Positions 1-11,766 of a DNA stretch of 64,000 nucleotides are shown here, in pieces (position 1 is the first letter of the stretch; each line of letters opens with the position of its first letter). Below the pieces are notes generated by a model. The model made no database searches. It was not told where the DNA came from and saw only the letters and a list, made by a program, of their open reading frames with translations. Both the position numbers and the translations under genes were made by a program. The stretch lies in the NCBI RefSeq assembly GCF_900005765.1, contig NC_041692.1:1488001-1552000 (forward strand). Direction: 5' to 3'. The stretch is from Plasmodium relictum. Its lineage: Eukaryota > Apicomplexa > Aconoidasida > Haemosporida > Plasmodiidae.

Positions 1-1272
1 TTTAAAAATTTAAAAAAAAATGAATTAAAGTTTAATTATAAATTTAAAAATAAAAATAAAACACATTATAATAATAAATATAACATTAAAAACAAAATAC
101 TAAGCAAAGATAATGATGATTACTACGAAAATTGTTATAGAAATTATACTTCTAGTGGCGATGATAACATACAAGATGGGAATAATTTAAACATGATTGA
201 AAACAAAACAAGTGATTCAAATATGAAAAATGGCACAGTTGATTATGTTGATTATATGAATATGATAAGTTCTGATAAGAACAATTTATATAAAGTAAAA
301 AAAGAATATGATGAAAATAACGATATAAATAATGAAAACGTATTTAAATTTTTTCTCTTATTTTCTCCTTTAGCTATAACTAGTATCAAAAACAAAAGTT
401 GTTTAATTAATGCTGATGATCACTTGATATTTTTCGAAAAAAAATTAAGAAATCTTGAAAGTTTAGTAAAAATTGAAAAAAATGATAATAATAAAAAAAA
501 TATAGAAAGAAAAATAGAAAGTATAAAAAACAAATTGGACAATATAAGACTTGATATATTATTTTTTACATTATTATGCTTAAGAGATAGTATTTTAAAT
601 AAAAAACAAAGACTACAAATATATATTCATACAATTAATGGTTTATTAGTTTATGTTTCTCCTTTATTTCGTGTACCTAGGAATTTTACATTATTTAAAA
701 AAGTTATGTTAAATTTATTGAAAAATGGCATAGTTCAAGATGATAACAAGCAAACACTTTTAAAAATTCTTCCACACTCAATAAAATATTATATGGGAAA
801 TACAGTGTAATAATAATAATTTTTATAGTTTTATCAATACATAATATTTTTTTTTTTTTTTTGTTAAAATAAAGAATTAAATGCCTAAATATATTATTTA
901 TATAATTTATTATTAATTATGAATAATTTAATAGTTATTTTATTTTTTTTTTTTTTTATTTACTATAATTTTTTAATATTTTTAATTTTAAAATTATGTT
1001 TTAATTACTTTTTTTTTTTTTTTAGGTGTGTTGGGATATCTAATAATGGTTTTCCTACAGATACTAAAAAATTTACTGACAAAGTAAAAAAAACAAATAA
1101 TGGATATTCATTTTTTGTATCTTTGTCAAGTATTTATGATGTAACAAAATTTATTGAAATAATAAAAAATAAAGAATCGGAAGAATTTTCATTCGACTAT
1201 CTTATTAGATTATCAGATTTAAAATTATCATCAACTACTATTTGTTCAAAGTTAACTCATTTTTTGAATTAA
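1..1272 (+). CDS. EMG1: EMG1/NEP1-like rRNA pseudouridine N1-methyltransferase (5' end outside the window)
   Basis: Two exons are visible: 1..806, open from the first base, and 1026..1272. The donor GTAATA follows base 806 and the acceptor TTTTTAG precedes 1026; two leftover bases plus one complete a Val codon. Roughly 350 residues are seen. The first 100 or so are Asn/Lys/Asp-rich filler. The rest follows the NEP1 SPOUT domain in order: a helix ending LRDSILNKKQRLQ (family: DSPLNK), then the strand YIHT, then RVPRNFTLFKKVMLNLL (family RIPRTFxRFxxLMxQLL), then LLKILP, and a C-terminal end with CSKL. In other eukaryotes EMG1 methylates a hypermodified pseudouridine of 18S rRNA and helps small-subunit assembly in the nucleolus. 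The glycine-rich VGAMARG cofactor loop of relatives reads FVSLSSIYD here, so activity is doubtful. Assignment is by remembered family pattern. The gene converges on RTF1. Confidence 0.72.
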
Positions 1273-2018
1273 CAGGTAAAAATTAATTGTTAACATAAAT
1301 AAAAAAAACAAAAATTTTAAAAGATGTATTTAAAAAATTATTAAAAATAAGGGTTTAAACAAAAAAAGTAGAATAAAACAATAAAAAACAAAAAAAAAAA
1401 AAAGATGTATAAAAATATATGTCGTAAATTAAATAAATGGTGTATAACTAATGCAACTTAAAATATAAAAATTAGTATTTGCGTATTCTAATTTGTTATT
1501 TTTTTAGGTTATTATATGTTATTTAACAATTTAGATTTTACATTTTTTTAAGAATAATATTTATTTATAATTTTTTTTTACATCGTCAAACATTGTAACG
1601 TACTTATTGATATGAACTAAAAATAAAAAATTTTAAATAAAAAATAAAACATATATAATTTTAAATAATTCAAAGATTATAATGTGTATGAATTTTTTTG
1701 TTATTCTTACTTCCAAAAAGATTGTGATCTTCAACTTTTTTTTCATTAGTATCGCTATAAAAAACCTGAAGAAAATTAAAAACATAAAAAATAAAAGCAT
1801 TTTAGAGAGAATATAATTATAAATTAATAAATATAACAAGTAATAATTTCATAGAATAATAGTGTATAGAAAAAAAATAAAATAAAATCATGAAAAAACA
1901 GATATAACAATAATGGAATAAAATTACTCATATATAATAGTAAAAACGAATAAATAATAATTAACGATTAAAAAAAAAAAAAATGTATAATTCTGTATTA
2001 AAATTACATTTATAAATA
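1273..2018. other. Intergenic, convergent 3' ends
   Basis: This gap lies between the stops of the EMG1-like gene (+) and RTF1 (-) and must hold both 3' UTRs. It is AT-rich with several poly-A and poly-T runs. A 68-codon frame on the minus strand (1633..1839) is low-complexity Phe/Ile/Lys and is not credible as a gene. Nothing else is recognised. Confidence 0.6.
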
Positions 2019-4578
2019 TTATGATTTTTTTTTTTTTTTAATATTTATGTCTATTACTTTATCATTATTTTGTAGATTTCCCAATAAAAAATGATTAACA
2101 ATTTTATAATGTATACTCAGAGGTAGATCAAAAAACTTACTGGTTACAAAATTATTAAAAGTCCTTTTTTCTTCATACATATAGTTAGATAAATCTGATA
2201 TATTTTTTTCTTCTACTCCTGATTATAATTTACACATTAAAATATGCATATATCACTTAATATTCATATCTTAAATTTTATTTATATTTCATATATAAGT
2301 CTATATATATAAAATCCTAAAACTTAATTTTTTTCTTAATAATCATATATATATAAGTATTTATATGTTCGCATATTATATATATATATATATATCAAAC
2401 CAAGAAATTTATTTGAAATTTCATCATTCATTGATGTTTTCAAATAATTTTTTAGTGATTTTCCTCTTGTTAAATTCTTTTCTTTTTCTTGTGTAAAATG
2501 TTCGTTACTTTTAGATACAATATTAGCTATATACGAAAAAAAAAAAAAATTATATAGAAATATCTGTGAACATAAAAATACTTTAAATAAAATAAGAATT
2601 TACTTCTAGTTTTTTCAAGGTGTTCGCGTAAAATATCCTTTTTTTTTGTTAATAATTCAATTTGATTATTTATTTTCGATAAAGTATGCGTATCATCTTT
2701 TATACGTCTTTTTGCATAATTTAAAGTATCAATTTCTCTTAAAATTGAACAAATTTCTCTTTGAACAGTAATACGAGATATAGGTAAAGTATCAATATTT
2801 TTATTGTTCATAAAAATTTCATTGAAACTTTTCTTTTTTTTCATTTCTACTAATTCTTGAATTTGCTTTTCTGTATAATGAAAATTTTTTAAATCTTCTA
2901 TTTTTTCTTTTAAAAATATATGAAAATTTTTCAAAATTTCTAAATTGACAGAAAATAATTTTATAAAATTATATTCATCTACTGTAAGTTTTTGATCAGA
3001 TATATTATTCATGTCACATACGTAAGTTTCATAATTCTCTAAACATAATTCATTTATAGAAATTTTTTTATTTTGATTCATTATGTTTTTTATTTTACTA
3101 AAAAAATGCAGATCTGACAAATTTTCTAAATGTACTATTTCAAATTTTACATTAGTATGCCTATCTAAAGAAAAATAATTTTCACTGTTAATGACATTTG
3201 TTATAAAAAATAATTTTTTTTTTTCATTCAATAAATTGTTGCTTTTATTTGTTTCTTGAATATTATTTTTATGTTGATTCTTTAGTAAGTTAGACACTTT
3301 TATTAATTTATTGTTATCGATTATTTTTATTATGTGCCCAACTACATAGTAAGGAAAGTTAACATGTTCGCTCATATCAAGAAGAAAAGTTTTTTTTAAC
3401 TGAAAATAAGTTATAATTTCATAGGTCATATATTTATATATATCCATTTTCATTTTTTTTTCTTCCTTATATAAAAATATTAAACGTTCTGGTGTTTCTT
3501 GTTCTTTTGAGTGTTTTTCTTTTCTCATTAATTCATCCATTTCTTTTGAATCATCGAATATTTTTTTTTGTTGATCATTAGAATAAATAAAAGATTCATT
3601 TTTATGATTTTTTATATTATTATTATTAACAAAACTTTTTTCTGAATCTTTTTTTAAATTCAATTTTTTCTTTTTTATTATATCATCACTTTTGTCATTT
3701 GTATAAAGTTCACTATGCTGCTTTTCTAATTCCCTCTCACTTTTATTATTTTTCATATATTTAGATTTTTCAGCCATTTTTGTTTCTTCTAACGACCCAC
3801 TTACTTTATTAGATGATATTGCTATTTCATTTTTATCTGTTGTTATTCTATTATTATTATCTTTATTACTTTTCCTATTTTTATTTTCTTCATTGCTTAA
3901 TGAAGCTTTTTCTTCTCTTTTGAGTTTTTTTTTTTTATAATAAGAGCTCGAATATGTGCCTGATAATTTTTCGTAACTATCACCATTATAATCTTTATCA
4001 ATATTTTCTAAATCATTATTTTTTTTACTAGTTATATTTTTATGTTTATTATTATTATCAACGGACAATTTCAAACTTCTCTTATCATTCTGAATAAAGG
4101 AATCACTTTTTTTTTTTGATTCACTGCTTTTAACATAATTTGTTTCTTCTTTATCTTGTTGCTTAGTATTTTTTCCAATTTTCGTTGTTAATTTTTTATG
4201 TTTTTTATAGTTGCTTGACTTCTTATTTATTTTATCATTTTCAACTTTTTCATTTGTAGCGTTTTGCTTTTTTGATTTTAACTGTAATGATTTATTATTT
4301 AAATTACTTTTTTTATTTAAAGTATGAGTATTATTATCATCGCTATAATGTTGTTCTAAATTAGTATCAATACTTACATTTTTTAATAACATACTTCTGT
4401 GTTTCTTTTTCATATATTCCTCATGCCTTTTTGCTAAAATTAACTCTCTTTCATATTCTGGTAAGTCTTCTAAATCATCCATATCATTTTCTTTATTTGA
4501 TGAATCTAAAGAATCATCTATATCGTTGATATCATTTTTATTTGATTTATTTTTATAAGAATAATTTGATTTTTCCAT
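2019..4578 (-). CDS. RTF1: RTF1-like Paf1-complex subunit, Plus3 domain
   Basis: Three exons on the minus strand: 4578..2604, 2526..2401 and 2218..2019, predicted 766 aa. Donors are GTAAAT and GTTTGA; acceptors are TATAG and ATCAG; phases agree at both joins. RTF1 is the Paf1-complex subunit that couples RNA polymerase II elongation to histone modification in the nucleus. The N-terminus carries the acidic and basic stretch DLPEYERELILAKRHEEYMK, typical of RTF1. Residues about 80-350 are a Lys/Asn/Ser-rich disordered insert. The Plus3 region follows (about 370-560), with ERLIFLYKEE, YYVVGHIIKI and KFEIVHLENLSDLHFFSK, then an RTF1-like tail of Lys/Glu helices (QIQELVEMKKKKSFNE, INNQIELLTKKKDILREHLE). 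Reading through intron 1 would add a false Phe/Tyr-rich tail. The last exon ends in five AAA codons just before the stop. Confidence 0.8.
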
Positions 4579-6194
4579 TTTTCTCCTATTTAATTTTAAA
4601 AATTATATATATACTTCTGAATGTTATATATAAATAATATATATAAAAATAAAAATAAAAATTAAAAAATTGTTTAAAATAGCATTACTTTTTTAAAATT
4701 TTGATATTTGTTTTAAATATTTTCACTTTAGTTATATTTCTATTCTAATTTTTTCTTATTTATTATTTTTTTTTTTTTTTTCCTTCTCTTTTTGTTATAT
4801 TAAATTTAGTTAAATATTTCTTTAATAATATTTTATTAAATTCAATATTTAATAATATTTACATAACACTTCAATAATACTTTATTTCATTATAGTAGTT
4901 AAATAAGATTTTATTTTATTTAAAATGTTTTAATTATTTTATTTCAAAATTATTCCACGAAAAAATAAAAAAAAATTAAACACATAAATGTATATTTCTT
5001 TAAGGATTGCTTTTGTACTTTCATAAAAATACATTTATAATACTTCATTTTCTCTATAAAGATAATTCATAGTAAAAAATATATAGTAAAATAAAGTAAA
5101 ATAAAATAAAATGAAGTAATATAAAATGAAATAAAACAATATAAAATAACATAAATATTTAATGACATAAAGCCAAACATTTGAATTTTTTTTTTTTCTC
5201 TTTTATTTTATTTTATAAATGTATAATTAATTCATATGTAACATATTTTCATAAAAAAAGTATATGAAAAAGAAAATCTAACAGTTTAAAACATTATGGA
5301 AACTTAAAATGCATATAAACTATGTTTAAATATAAAAGGAATAATAAATATAATAAAAATTTTAATTCGATGTTTTTATTATATTATTTTCCTTTTTATT
5401 TTTATATCATTGATTATATTTTCTTCATAAAATAAAAAAATATTTTTTACTCATTCATATATAGTGATAAATTTAAAAAAATAAAAAGAATCAATTTAAA
5501 TATTCATTTATGCAGAGCATTATATTAGAAACGTCGAGGAAATTTATCATTATTATTACATATTTTTATTCAACATTAACTTATTGAATCATTTTTGTAT
5601 TTTTTTTTTTTTTTATATTTTTATTATTATTTATTTTATGAACATTTTTTTTTCTTATCAATAATAGATACAATAAACCTAATAAAAAAATGAATTATGT
5701 AAGTAGCATAGCTCCTAATATGAATAAATTTGATACTTTTAAAAAATGCTGAAGTTTCTGAGTAAAATAAAAATATAAGGAGTATATATATTTTGGAAAA
5801 AAAAAAGATAAGCGCATAGATTATATAGAGAACACCTTTTTCAAAAACTATGAAATTAAAAAGAAAAAAATAGCATAATAATATATCTATAAAAATAATA
5901 CTTAATTTTAAAAGTATATTATATGAAAAAATTAAAAACGGAAAATTCTTTTAAAAAAAATATTAATTACATTTTCTTATAATTATTAACAGTTATAATA
6001 AGTTAAAAAATATAAAGAAATAACAATGAAATAATATTTTATGGTTTTATTAAAAGCAAAAGACTAAGAATATTGAATCATATTCATAACTTTAAACAAT
6101 TATTCTATAAAATTTAATAACATGATTGATTTTATAACATACATTAAGTTTTTTTTTTTTTCTTTTTTCTTGTATTATATTTCCAAATAAGAAT
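4579..6194. other. Intergenic between RTF1 5' end and VAC14 3' end
   Basis: This 1.6 kb gap should contain the RTF1 promoter and 5' UTR (high-coordinate side of that gene's ATG) and the VAC14 3' UTR. It shows poly(dA:dT) tracts and an imperfect AAATAAAATA-type stretch near 5085-5160. No open frame or structured RNA is recognised. Confidence 0.5.
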
Positions 6195-9100
6195 TTATGT
6201 ACAATAATTAATTATATTATGACTTTTTAGTATAGTTTTAAAAATATTAACAAATTCATTACTTTCATCATATTTACCAAATGTTTTTTTATTGTGTAAC
6301 ACCTCTTTTAAAAATTTTTTTTTTACATTATTTAATAAGTAATTATACTTATTATCCCACTGTTCCTCTTCGTTCATTTTTTCTAGATTTGTTTTTTCTA
6401 AAATACTGTATTCTTTTGCATTTTCTTCATTTTCCAATTTAAATAATTCTGCCGATTCATATGTTTTTTCATTTTTACAAATATAATTATTTTCATATTT
6501 TTTATTCTCCGGATTATCTTCTGTGCATTCCTTATCTTCAATGTTGAAAATTTCACTGTGATTATGAGTATCAACAAAATGGGTAACTTTTTCACTACTT
6601 GTTAAAATAGATAATTGAGAAATTTGCAATCTTTTTTGTAAAATATTATTTGATGTATTTAATGGTAGCATTAAAGAAAGTATCATTAATGACTTAATTA
6701 AAAATGGATAATTTTTTGGGTAAATTAAATGAATTCTTTGTTTTGAAAAAACCGGTGATTCAAATAAAAAAATAAAATTATCTAGTTGATGAAAAAAATC
6801 AGAATCTACGTCTATCAAAGTTAAATAAGAACACAAAAAATAGGCTAGTTCATATTTTTGTAACCATAATAAAAAAGATATAGCTGATAGAGGATTATGA
6901 AACCATGCAATTAATATTAATGAAAAGAGATTATAATATTTTTTTAAAAATAAAACATTTCTAAGATACTTAGTTTCAATAGAGGTTAATAATACCCAAT
7001 TTAAAACTTGAACAAATTTATTTACAAATTTTAAATTATTTTCATTAATTAGTAGATAAGATAAATAGGCATAAAATTTTTTGTTATTCAAGCAACGAGA
7101 AATGTGCTGTACTATAACTTTTCCTTTATGTATTAATAAATTTTCATCACTTTTAAATAAAATAATTAAATTTTCACTTATTTTTTCATAAAAATTGAAT
7201 TTATTATTAACAGTTGAACACATAGCTGATAAGACAGTAAGTGACAATAAAAGAACCTTACTATCGTCATTTTTTAAGCACTTAAATATACATACAACTA
7301 TATGATCATAATAAGTTTTAATCTCATTACTTTTATATATTAATATTTCAATTAACCATTGTAAACACATAATTACAGGGTAAATATTTCTTTTTTCGAA
7401 ATTATCAAAAAACATATTATCATCATCATCATCATCATTATCTTTTTTTTTTATAAATTTGTTTATAAAATATGCTTCACTTTTACTTACATCTCTTAAT
7501 AAAATTTTTTTTTCTTTTATTTCATTTATAAGTTTTTCATGATTACGAAGAAATCTTAAATTAAGATTTTGTTCTTTTGAGTCATAATTATTTAATATTT
7601 TATTTTTGACATCCTCAGAAGTATTATTTTTTTTATAAAATAAATTACACGATTCAAAACCTAATGATTCACTAATGTTATTTTTATTATCATAATCATT
7701 ATTTCTACTACTAATACTATCACTACACTTATAATCACTATTAATGTAATCATCAATGGTACTTTTCTTATTATTATTACTAATTTTGGTATTGTTATTT
7801 TTCCTATTATTTTCATTATTATATTCATTATTATTTCCATTATTATTATTTTCATTATTATTGTTATTATAGTTATAGTTACTGGCGCTATCATAATCAT
7901 TATTTTTATTTTTTTCATTATTATTCATCTCATAAACATCTTTTCCTATGTTATTATCATTAATGAAATGTAAAGAATGATTTTCTAAATATTTTTCATT
8001 TTTATTTACATTGCATCTATTGCTACTATAGCTATTAGAACCTAAACTATTCAAGTTGGAATTACCTACAATATTGTTTTTCCGGTTATATTTATCTATA
8101 TCATTGCTATTGAAAAAAACACCATCTTTTTCATATCTATTATTCTCATTTTTAATAGAATCTTTATCAATATTTTTTTCTTTTTCATTAATTTCATTAG
8201 GTATATAATGATCATTATATTGGTAAATGGAGTAAAATATCTTGCTTTCTTCATTTGTATGAGTTTTATCCCTATTTATGTTGTGCACATCTTCATTATT
8301 TATTATATGATTTTTATCTAAATCTGTTTCTTCATTTAAAAAATTCTGGGATTTTTTTTTTTTTGAATGGCATGTTTGTTGATAATTTTTATAATTCGTT
8401 ACTTCTTTGGTACTTAATATTAATTCACTCTTTTCTATTTTTGTGTTAATAATATCACATACTAGTTTTGTTATTGAAGGTACAGCTTCTAAAGAGGAAA
8501 ACTTAAGGTAATTAATTAAAAGTTCATTGCATTTTTTGGCTGTGTAATGAATATCAAAATTTACATCTGATGTGCAATAAATAATTTTTTTCAAAAGTTC
8601 AATAATAAAACTATTATTTTTTTTGGAAGATTTAAATATATTATAAAAATGAATATTTAAAATACTAATAAAATGATATATCCACAATAAACTTCTATGC
8701 TTAATGATGGTATTTTTATGATCACAAAATTTTAAAATTACTTGAGCTATATGCTTCAAAAATATCCTACACTGTTCATAATTTGATGTTGTAATTTTGT
8801 CAATATATAAATCTAAACATTGGTTAGCTTGTTTTTGTATGTCTTTATTTTCATCAGATAACATTAAAAATAGGTCTTTTATGAAAAAATGAAAATATTC
8901 AAATATATTAATAGTTGGAATGTTTTGTAAAAAATATAACCAAGATATTATAAGTTGTCTAACATCTGCATTTTCAATAGATATTTTATCCTTTAATACA
9001 TATATTATTTTATAAATATTAAAAATATTATTATATGAACAAGTCATATCTTTTAACAAATTATCTAAGTATGCACCTCCATTTTTTACATTAGTGCATG

Positions 9101-10202
9101 AATCTGAAAATATTCTATATAAGCAATCAAATATATCTTCTATTTTATAAAAGATAATATTTTTTGAAACTTTACATAAATTATATAAGCTTTCACATAC
9201 ATAATATCTTACTTTGGAATCTGGATCATTTATACATGAAATAATAATTTTTAATATATCTGTAAAATAAAATTTTATTTTAACGTCTAAACTTATTGAT
9301 ATAAATGCCAATGAAATAAGGCCTCCACATCTTTCTGAGATATTAACACTTTGAATAAATTTTTTATCTATAAAATTTATTATATTTAAAATTTTTTTAT
9401 TTTGGTATTTTTTATTTAAATTTTCTATATAAATATCATTATCGTTTAATATATCATTTAATTTTCTTTTACTTTTATCAATATTCATTTCTAAATTCAT
9501 CTTTTTCTTTGTGTGCTTACTTTCACATGATTTTATAAAGTCGGAGTTTGTATCATAATTTTCTTTACATTTATCTAATAATAACTTTTTAATTATTTCA
9601 GAACCTAAAACGTAATTTTCCTCATTTGTTTCTTTATAATAATCTTCCTTTTCAATTTCTGTAATTTTTTTTTTATCTTTTTCTATAGTTTGATCCGTTT
9701 CACAAAATTTTCTTATTTCTTCATCTAGATCAGCTTTATTTTCTTCAAATATATTTTCTTTGCTTTTTCCATTATCTTTAATATCTTTTTTATTGTTTTG
9801 TTTCTCTTCTTGATTTTCATAATTCTTTTTTTTATCTTCATCTTTATTAAAGTATAGATCTTCTTTTTTTAAGTTTTCATTATAACTTCGAAAATAATTC
9901 TCACCGTTAAACTCTAAATCATTTTTTGAATTCTCTTTTGAAATTTTATCAATTTCTTTCTCTGAAAAGTTTTTACTTTCATTTAAGGTTTCATTAGTTT
10001 GTTTATCTAGCAAATCACTTAAATGCTTGCGTTCTTCTTCTTCTTCTTTTTCTAATATTATATTTATTAACTCAGCTAATTCTTGTGCTCCCTTTTTCCT
10101 TTTTTCATATGTTTTATCACCTAATAATTTTTGTATATTTGCATTTATGACATTTTCCTTATCTTCATTTCTTTCTAATCCCTTAATTATATTAAGAAAC
10201 AT
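6195..10202 (-). CDS. VAC14: VAC14 homologue, PIKfyve/Fab1 complex scaffold
   Basis: Single exon, 1,335 aa, starting at an ATG. VAC14 is a HEAT-repeat scaffold that holds the PI3P 5-kinase (Fab1/PIKfyve) and the phosphatase Fig4 together on endolysosomal membranes to control PI(3,5)P2. The N-terminal VAC14 signature is split by a charged insert: GDKTYEKRKKGAQELAELI (about residues 28-46), then, after some 230 Lys/Glu-rich residues, GGLISLAFISISL, INDPDSKVRYYVCESLYNL, LDNLLKDM and RQLIISWLYFLQNIPTINI. A second insert (about 630-870) is Asn-rich. The C-terminal Fig4-binding region follows (about 990-1220): LILIAWFHNPLSAISFLLWL, YELAYFLCSYL, LDNFIFLFESPVFSKQRIHL and LIKSLMILSLMLPL. Both ends of the family pattern are present in the expected order, so the call is strong. 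The protein is nearly twice as long as the human one (782 aa) because of the inserts. Confidence 0.88.
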   Translation of the reverse strand: MFLNIIKGLERNEDKENVINANIQKLLGDKTYEKRKKGAQELAELINIILEKEEEEERKHLSDLLDKQTNETLNESKNFSEKEIDKISKENSKNDLEFNGENYFRSYNENLKKEDLYFNKDEDKKKNYENQEEKQNNKKDIKDNGKSKENIFEENKADLDEEIRKFCETDQTIEKDKKKITEIEKEDYYKETNEENYVLGSEIIKKLLLDKCKENYDTNSDFIKSCESKHTKKKMNLEMNIDKSKRKLNDILNDNDIYIENLNKKYQNKKILNIINFIDKKFIQSVNISERCGGLISLAFISISLDVKIKFYFTDILKIIISCINDPDSKVRYYVCESLYNLCKVSKNIIFYKIEDIFDCLYRIFSDSCTNVKNGGAYLDNLLKDMTCSYNNIFNIYKIIYVLKDKISIENADVRQLIISWLYFLQNIPTINIFEYFHFFIKDLFLMLSDENKDIQKQANQCLDLYIDKITTSNYEQCRIFLKHIAQVILKFCDHKNTIIKHRSLLWIYHFISILNIHFYNIFKSSKKNNSFIIELLKKIIYCTSDVNFDIHYTAKKCNELLINYLKFSSLEAVPSITKLVCDIINTKIEKSELILSTKEVTNYKNYQQTCHSKKKKSQNFLNEETDLDKNHIINNEDVHNINRDKTHTNEESKIFYSIYQYNDHYIPNEINEKEKNIDKDSIKNENNRYEKDGVFFNSNDIDKYNRKNNIVGNSNLNSLGSNSYSSNRCNVNKNEKYLENHSLHFINDNNIGKDVYEMNNNEKNKNNDYDSASNYNYNNNNNENNNNGNNNEYNNENNRKNNNTKISNNNKKSTIDDYINSDYKCSDSISSRNNDYDNKNNISESLGFESCNLFYKKNNTSEDVKNKILNNYDSKEQNLNLRFLRNHEKLINEIKEKKILLRDVSKSEAYFINKFIKKKDNDDDDDDNMFFDNFEKRNIYPVIMCLQWLIEILIYKSNEIKTYYDHIVVCIFKCLKNDDSKVLLLSLTVLSAMCSTVNNKFNFYEKISENLIILFKSDENLLIHKGKVIVQHISRCLNNKKFYAYLSYLLINENNLKFVNKFVQVLNWVLLTSIETKYLRNVLFLKKYYNLFSLILIAWFHNPLSAISFLLWLQKYELAYFLCSYLTLIDVDSDFFHQLDNFIFLFESPVFSKQRIHLIYPKNYPFLIKSLMILSLMLPLNTSNNILQKRLQISQLSILTSSEKVTHFVDTHNHSEIFNIEDKECTEDNPENKKYENNYICKNEKTYESAELFKLENEENAKEYSILEKTNLEKMNEEEQWDNKYNYLLNNVKKKFLKEVLHNKKTFGKYDESNEFVNIFKTILKSHNIINYCT
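7771..7930 (-). repeat. Asn-rich low-complexity tract inside VAC14
   Basis: The minus strand encodes long runs of Asn broken by Tyr, Glu, Gly and Lys, from AAT/AAC codon expansion, within the larger insert of VAC14. This kind of Asn tract is common in AT-rich Plasmodium genomes and is probably disordered. The overlapping alternate-frame readings (Ile/Met-rich) are artefacts of the repeat. Confidence 0.8.
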
Positions 10203-11766
10203 ATTTGCTTTTAGTACTTAATTTATTTTATTTTTATTTTTATTCCTTTTATTTTTATTTTTCAAGAATTTAAAAAAATCATTATTATATGCTTAAATGA
10301 TGAAACATATTCTTAATTCATTATTTCATAAATTTAATTATTGAAATGTTCTAAATTATTAAATAAATAGTTTTTATGTATGTAATATATACAAATTAAA
10401 ATTTAAATAGTTACTTTTTTTTTTGTATGCATTAATACAAGGACAATTATTATTAATAGTTTTTTTTTCTCCCCTTTTTTAAATATTTTTATTATTAATA
10501 TATCGTAAGGACATATATTTTATTATTTCAATTAAGAATACTGAAGAATTAAAAATATATAAAATAATTCTTTAAAGTTATAATTTTTACAAAAATATAA
10601 TGCAAATATGTATATAAATTAGAATAAAGAAACATATTTCGTATATAATTTAAGTATTTAAAATATTAAAAACAAATTTAAAATCTAAATTATTTCCTTT
10701 TAAAATTATTGTGAAATTAAAAAAAAAAAGTATATGCTAATAGTTTCACTTAGATTAAAATAATATTAAAGAGAACAAAGTATAGCATATAAAGCAAGAA
10801 ATGTATTATTTATTTGTTTCTCTTCTTTTCTTTTTTTTTTAAAAAGATATTAATGATATAAATAAAAAAAAAAAAATTAAAAAAAAACTTTTCTATTAAA
10901 AAGGCTTTATTTACTTTGATTGTATAAAAATAAAAATAGTTATCACTTTTAATTTTTTATAATCTCTAAGTACTTCTTTTGGCATTAAAATGAAAGAAAA
11001 AACAAAATTATTATAATTTAAAAGAAAAAAAAGGAATATACAATGTAAAAAAAAAAAAAAATTAACTTTTAAAGACAATCTTGATTTTATTTTATATTTA
11101 TATATATATTAAAAAGAAAAAGAAAAAATATAATTTATAGGTTGTATTTTTTATTTTAATGATCATTTTTAACTTAAATTTATTTTTCAAAAAATAAATC
11201 ATTCGTTAATGTAAACTAAAAATTTACTTTTTTTTATTGTTAAAAATAATAAAAAAATACATACAACAAAAAACAATACTGTATAAGTGTTTTATAAAAA
11301 TAGGGAAATATAAGATTTTTATTTATTAAAAAAAAAAGAAAATGTAACAATAATAAATAAGAAGAGTGGGGCATATAAAAACACGCACAAAGTTTATTTT
11401 TTTTTTTTTTCATAAGAACTTAAAAAAAAAAAAAAAATATGTCCTTTTCATGAATAAAGTTATTTTGTGATTGTATATGCTTATAATGAATTTTATTAAA
11501 AAAAAATTATAAAAAATAAAAAATAAATGAAATATATATTAACAAAATAAAATAAAAATCAATAAAAAAAATTCCCAAGAATTATTATATATATAATTTT
11601 TTTAGTATCTATTAATATTAGTGCATATTTATTTTTTTTCATCTTTATAAATTATGAATTCAAATTATTGTTTATTTTATATATATTAAAGAGCTTATTT
11701 AAACACTAATATATATTTTCCTTTTTAATATTGTTATTATATTAAATATACTGAAAATAACCTATT
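10203..11766. other. Intergenic, divergent VAC14/UBA1 promoter region
   Basis: This region separates the divergent starts of VAC14 and UBA1, so both promoters should lie here. It is mostly poly(dA) and poly(dT) tracts. A slightly GC-richer patch lies at about 11360-11395. No coding frame or recognised element was found. Confidence 0.5.

Noticed and set aside
1633-1839. 68-codon minus-strand frame
   Set aside because: Phe/Ile/Lys low complexity, no domain, located in a convergent 3' UTR region.
7661-7918. 85-codon Ile/Met/Val-rich frame on the minus strand
   Set aside because: It is an alternate frame of the Asn-rich repeat inside the VAC14 coding region.
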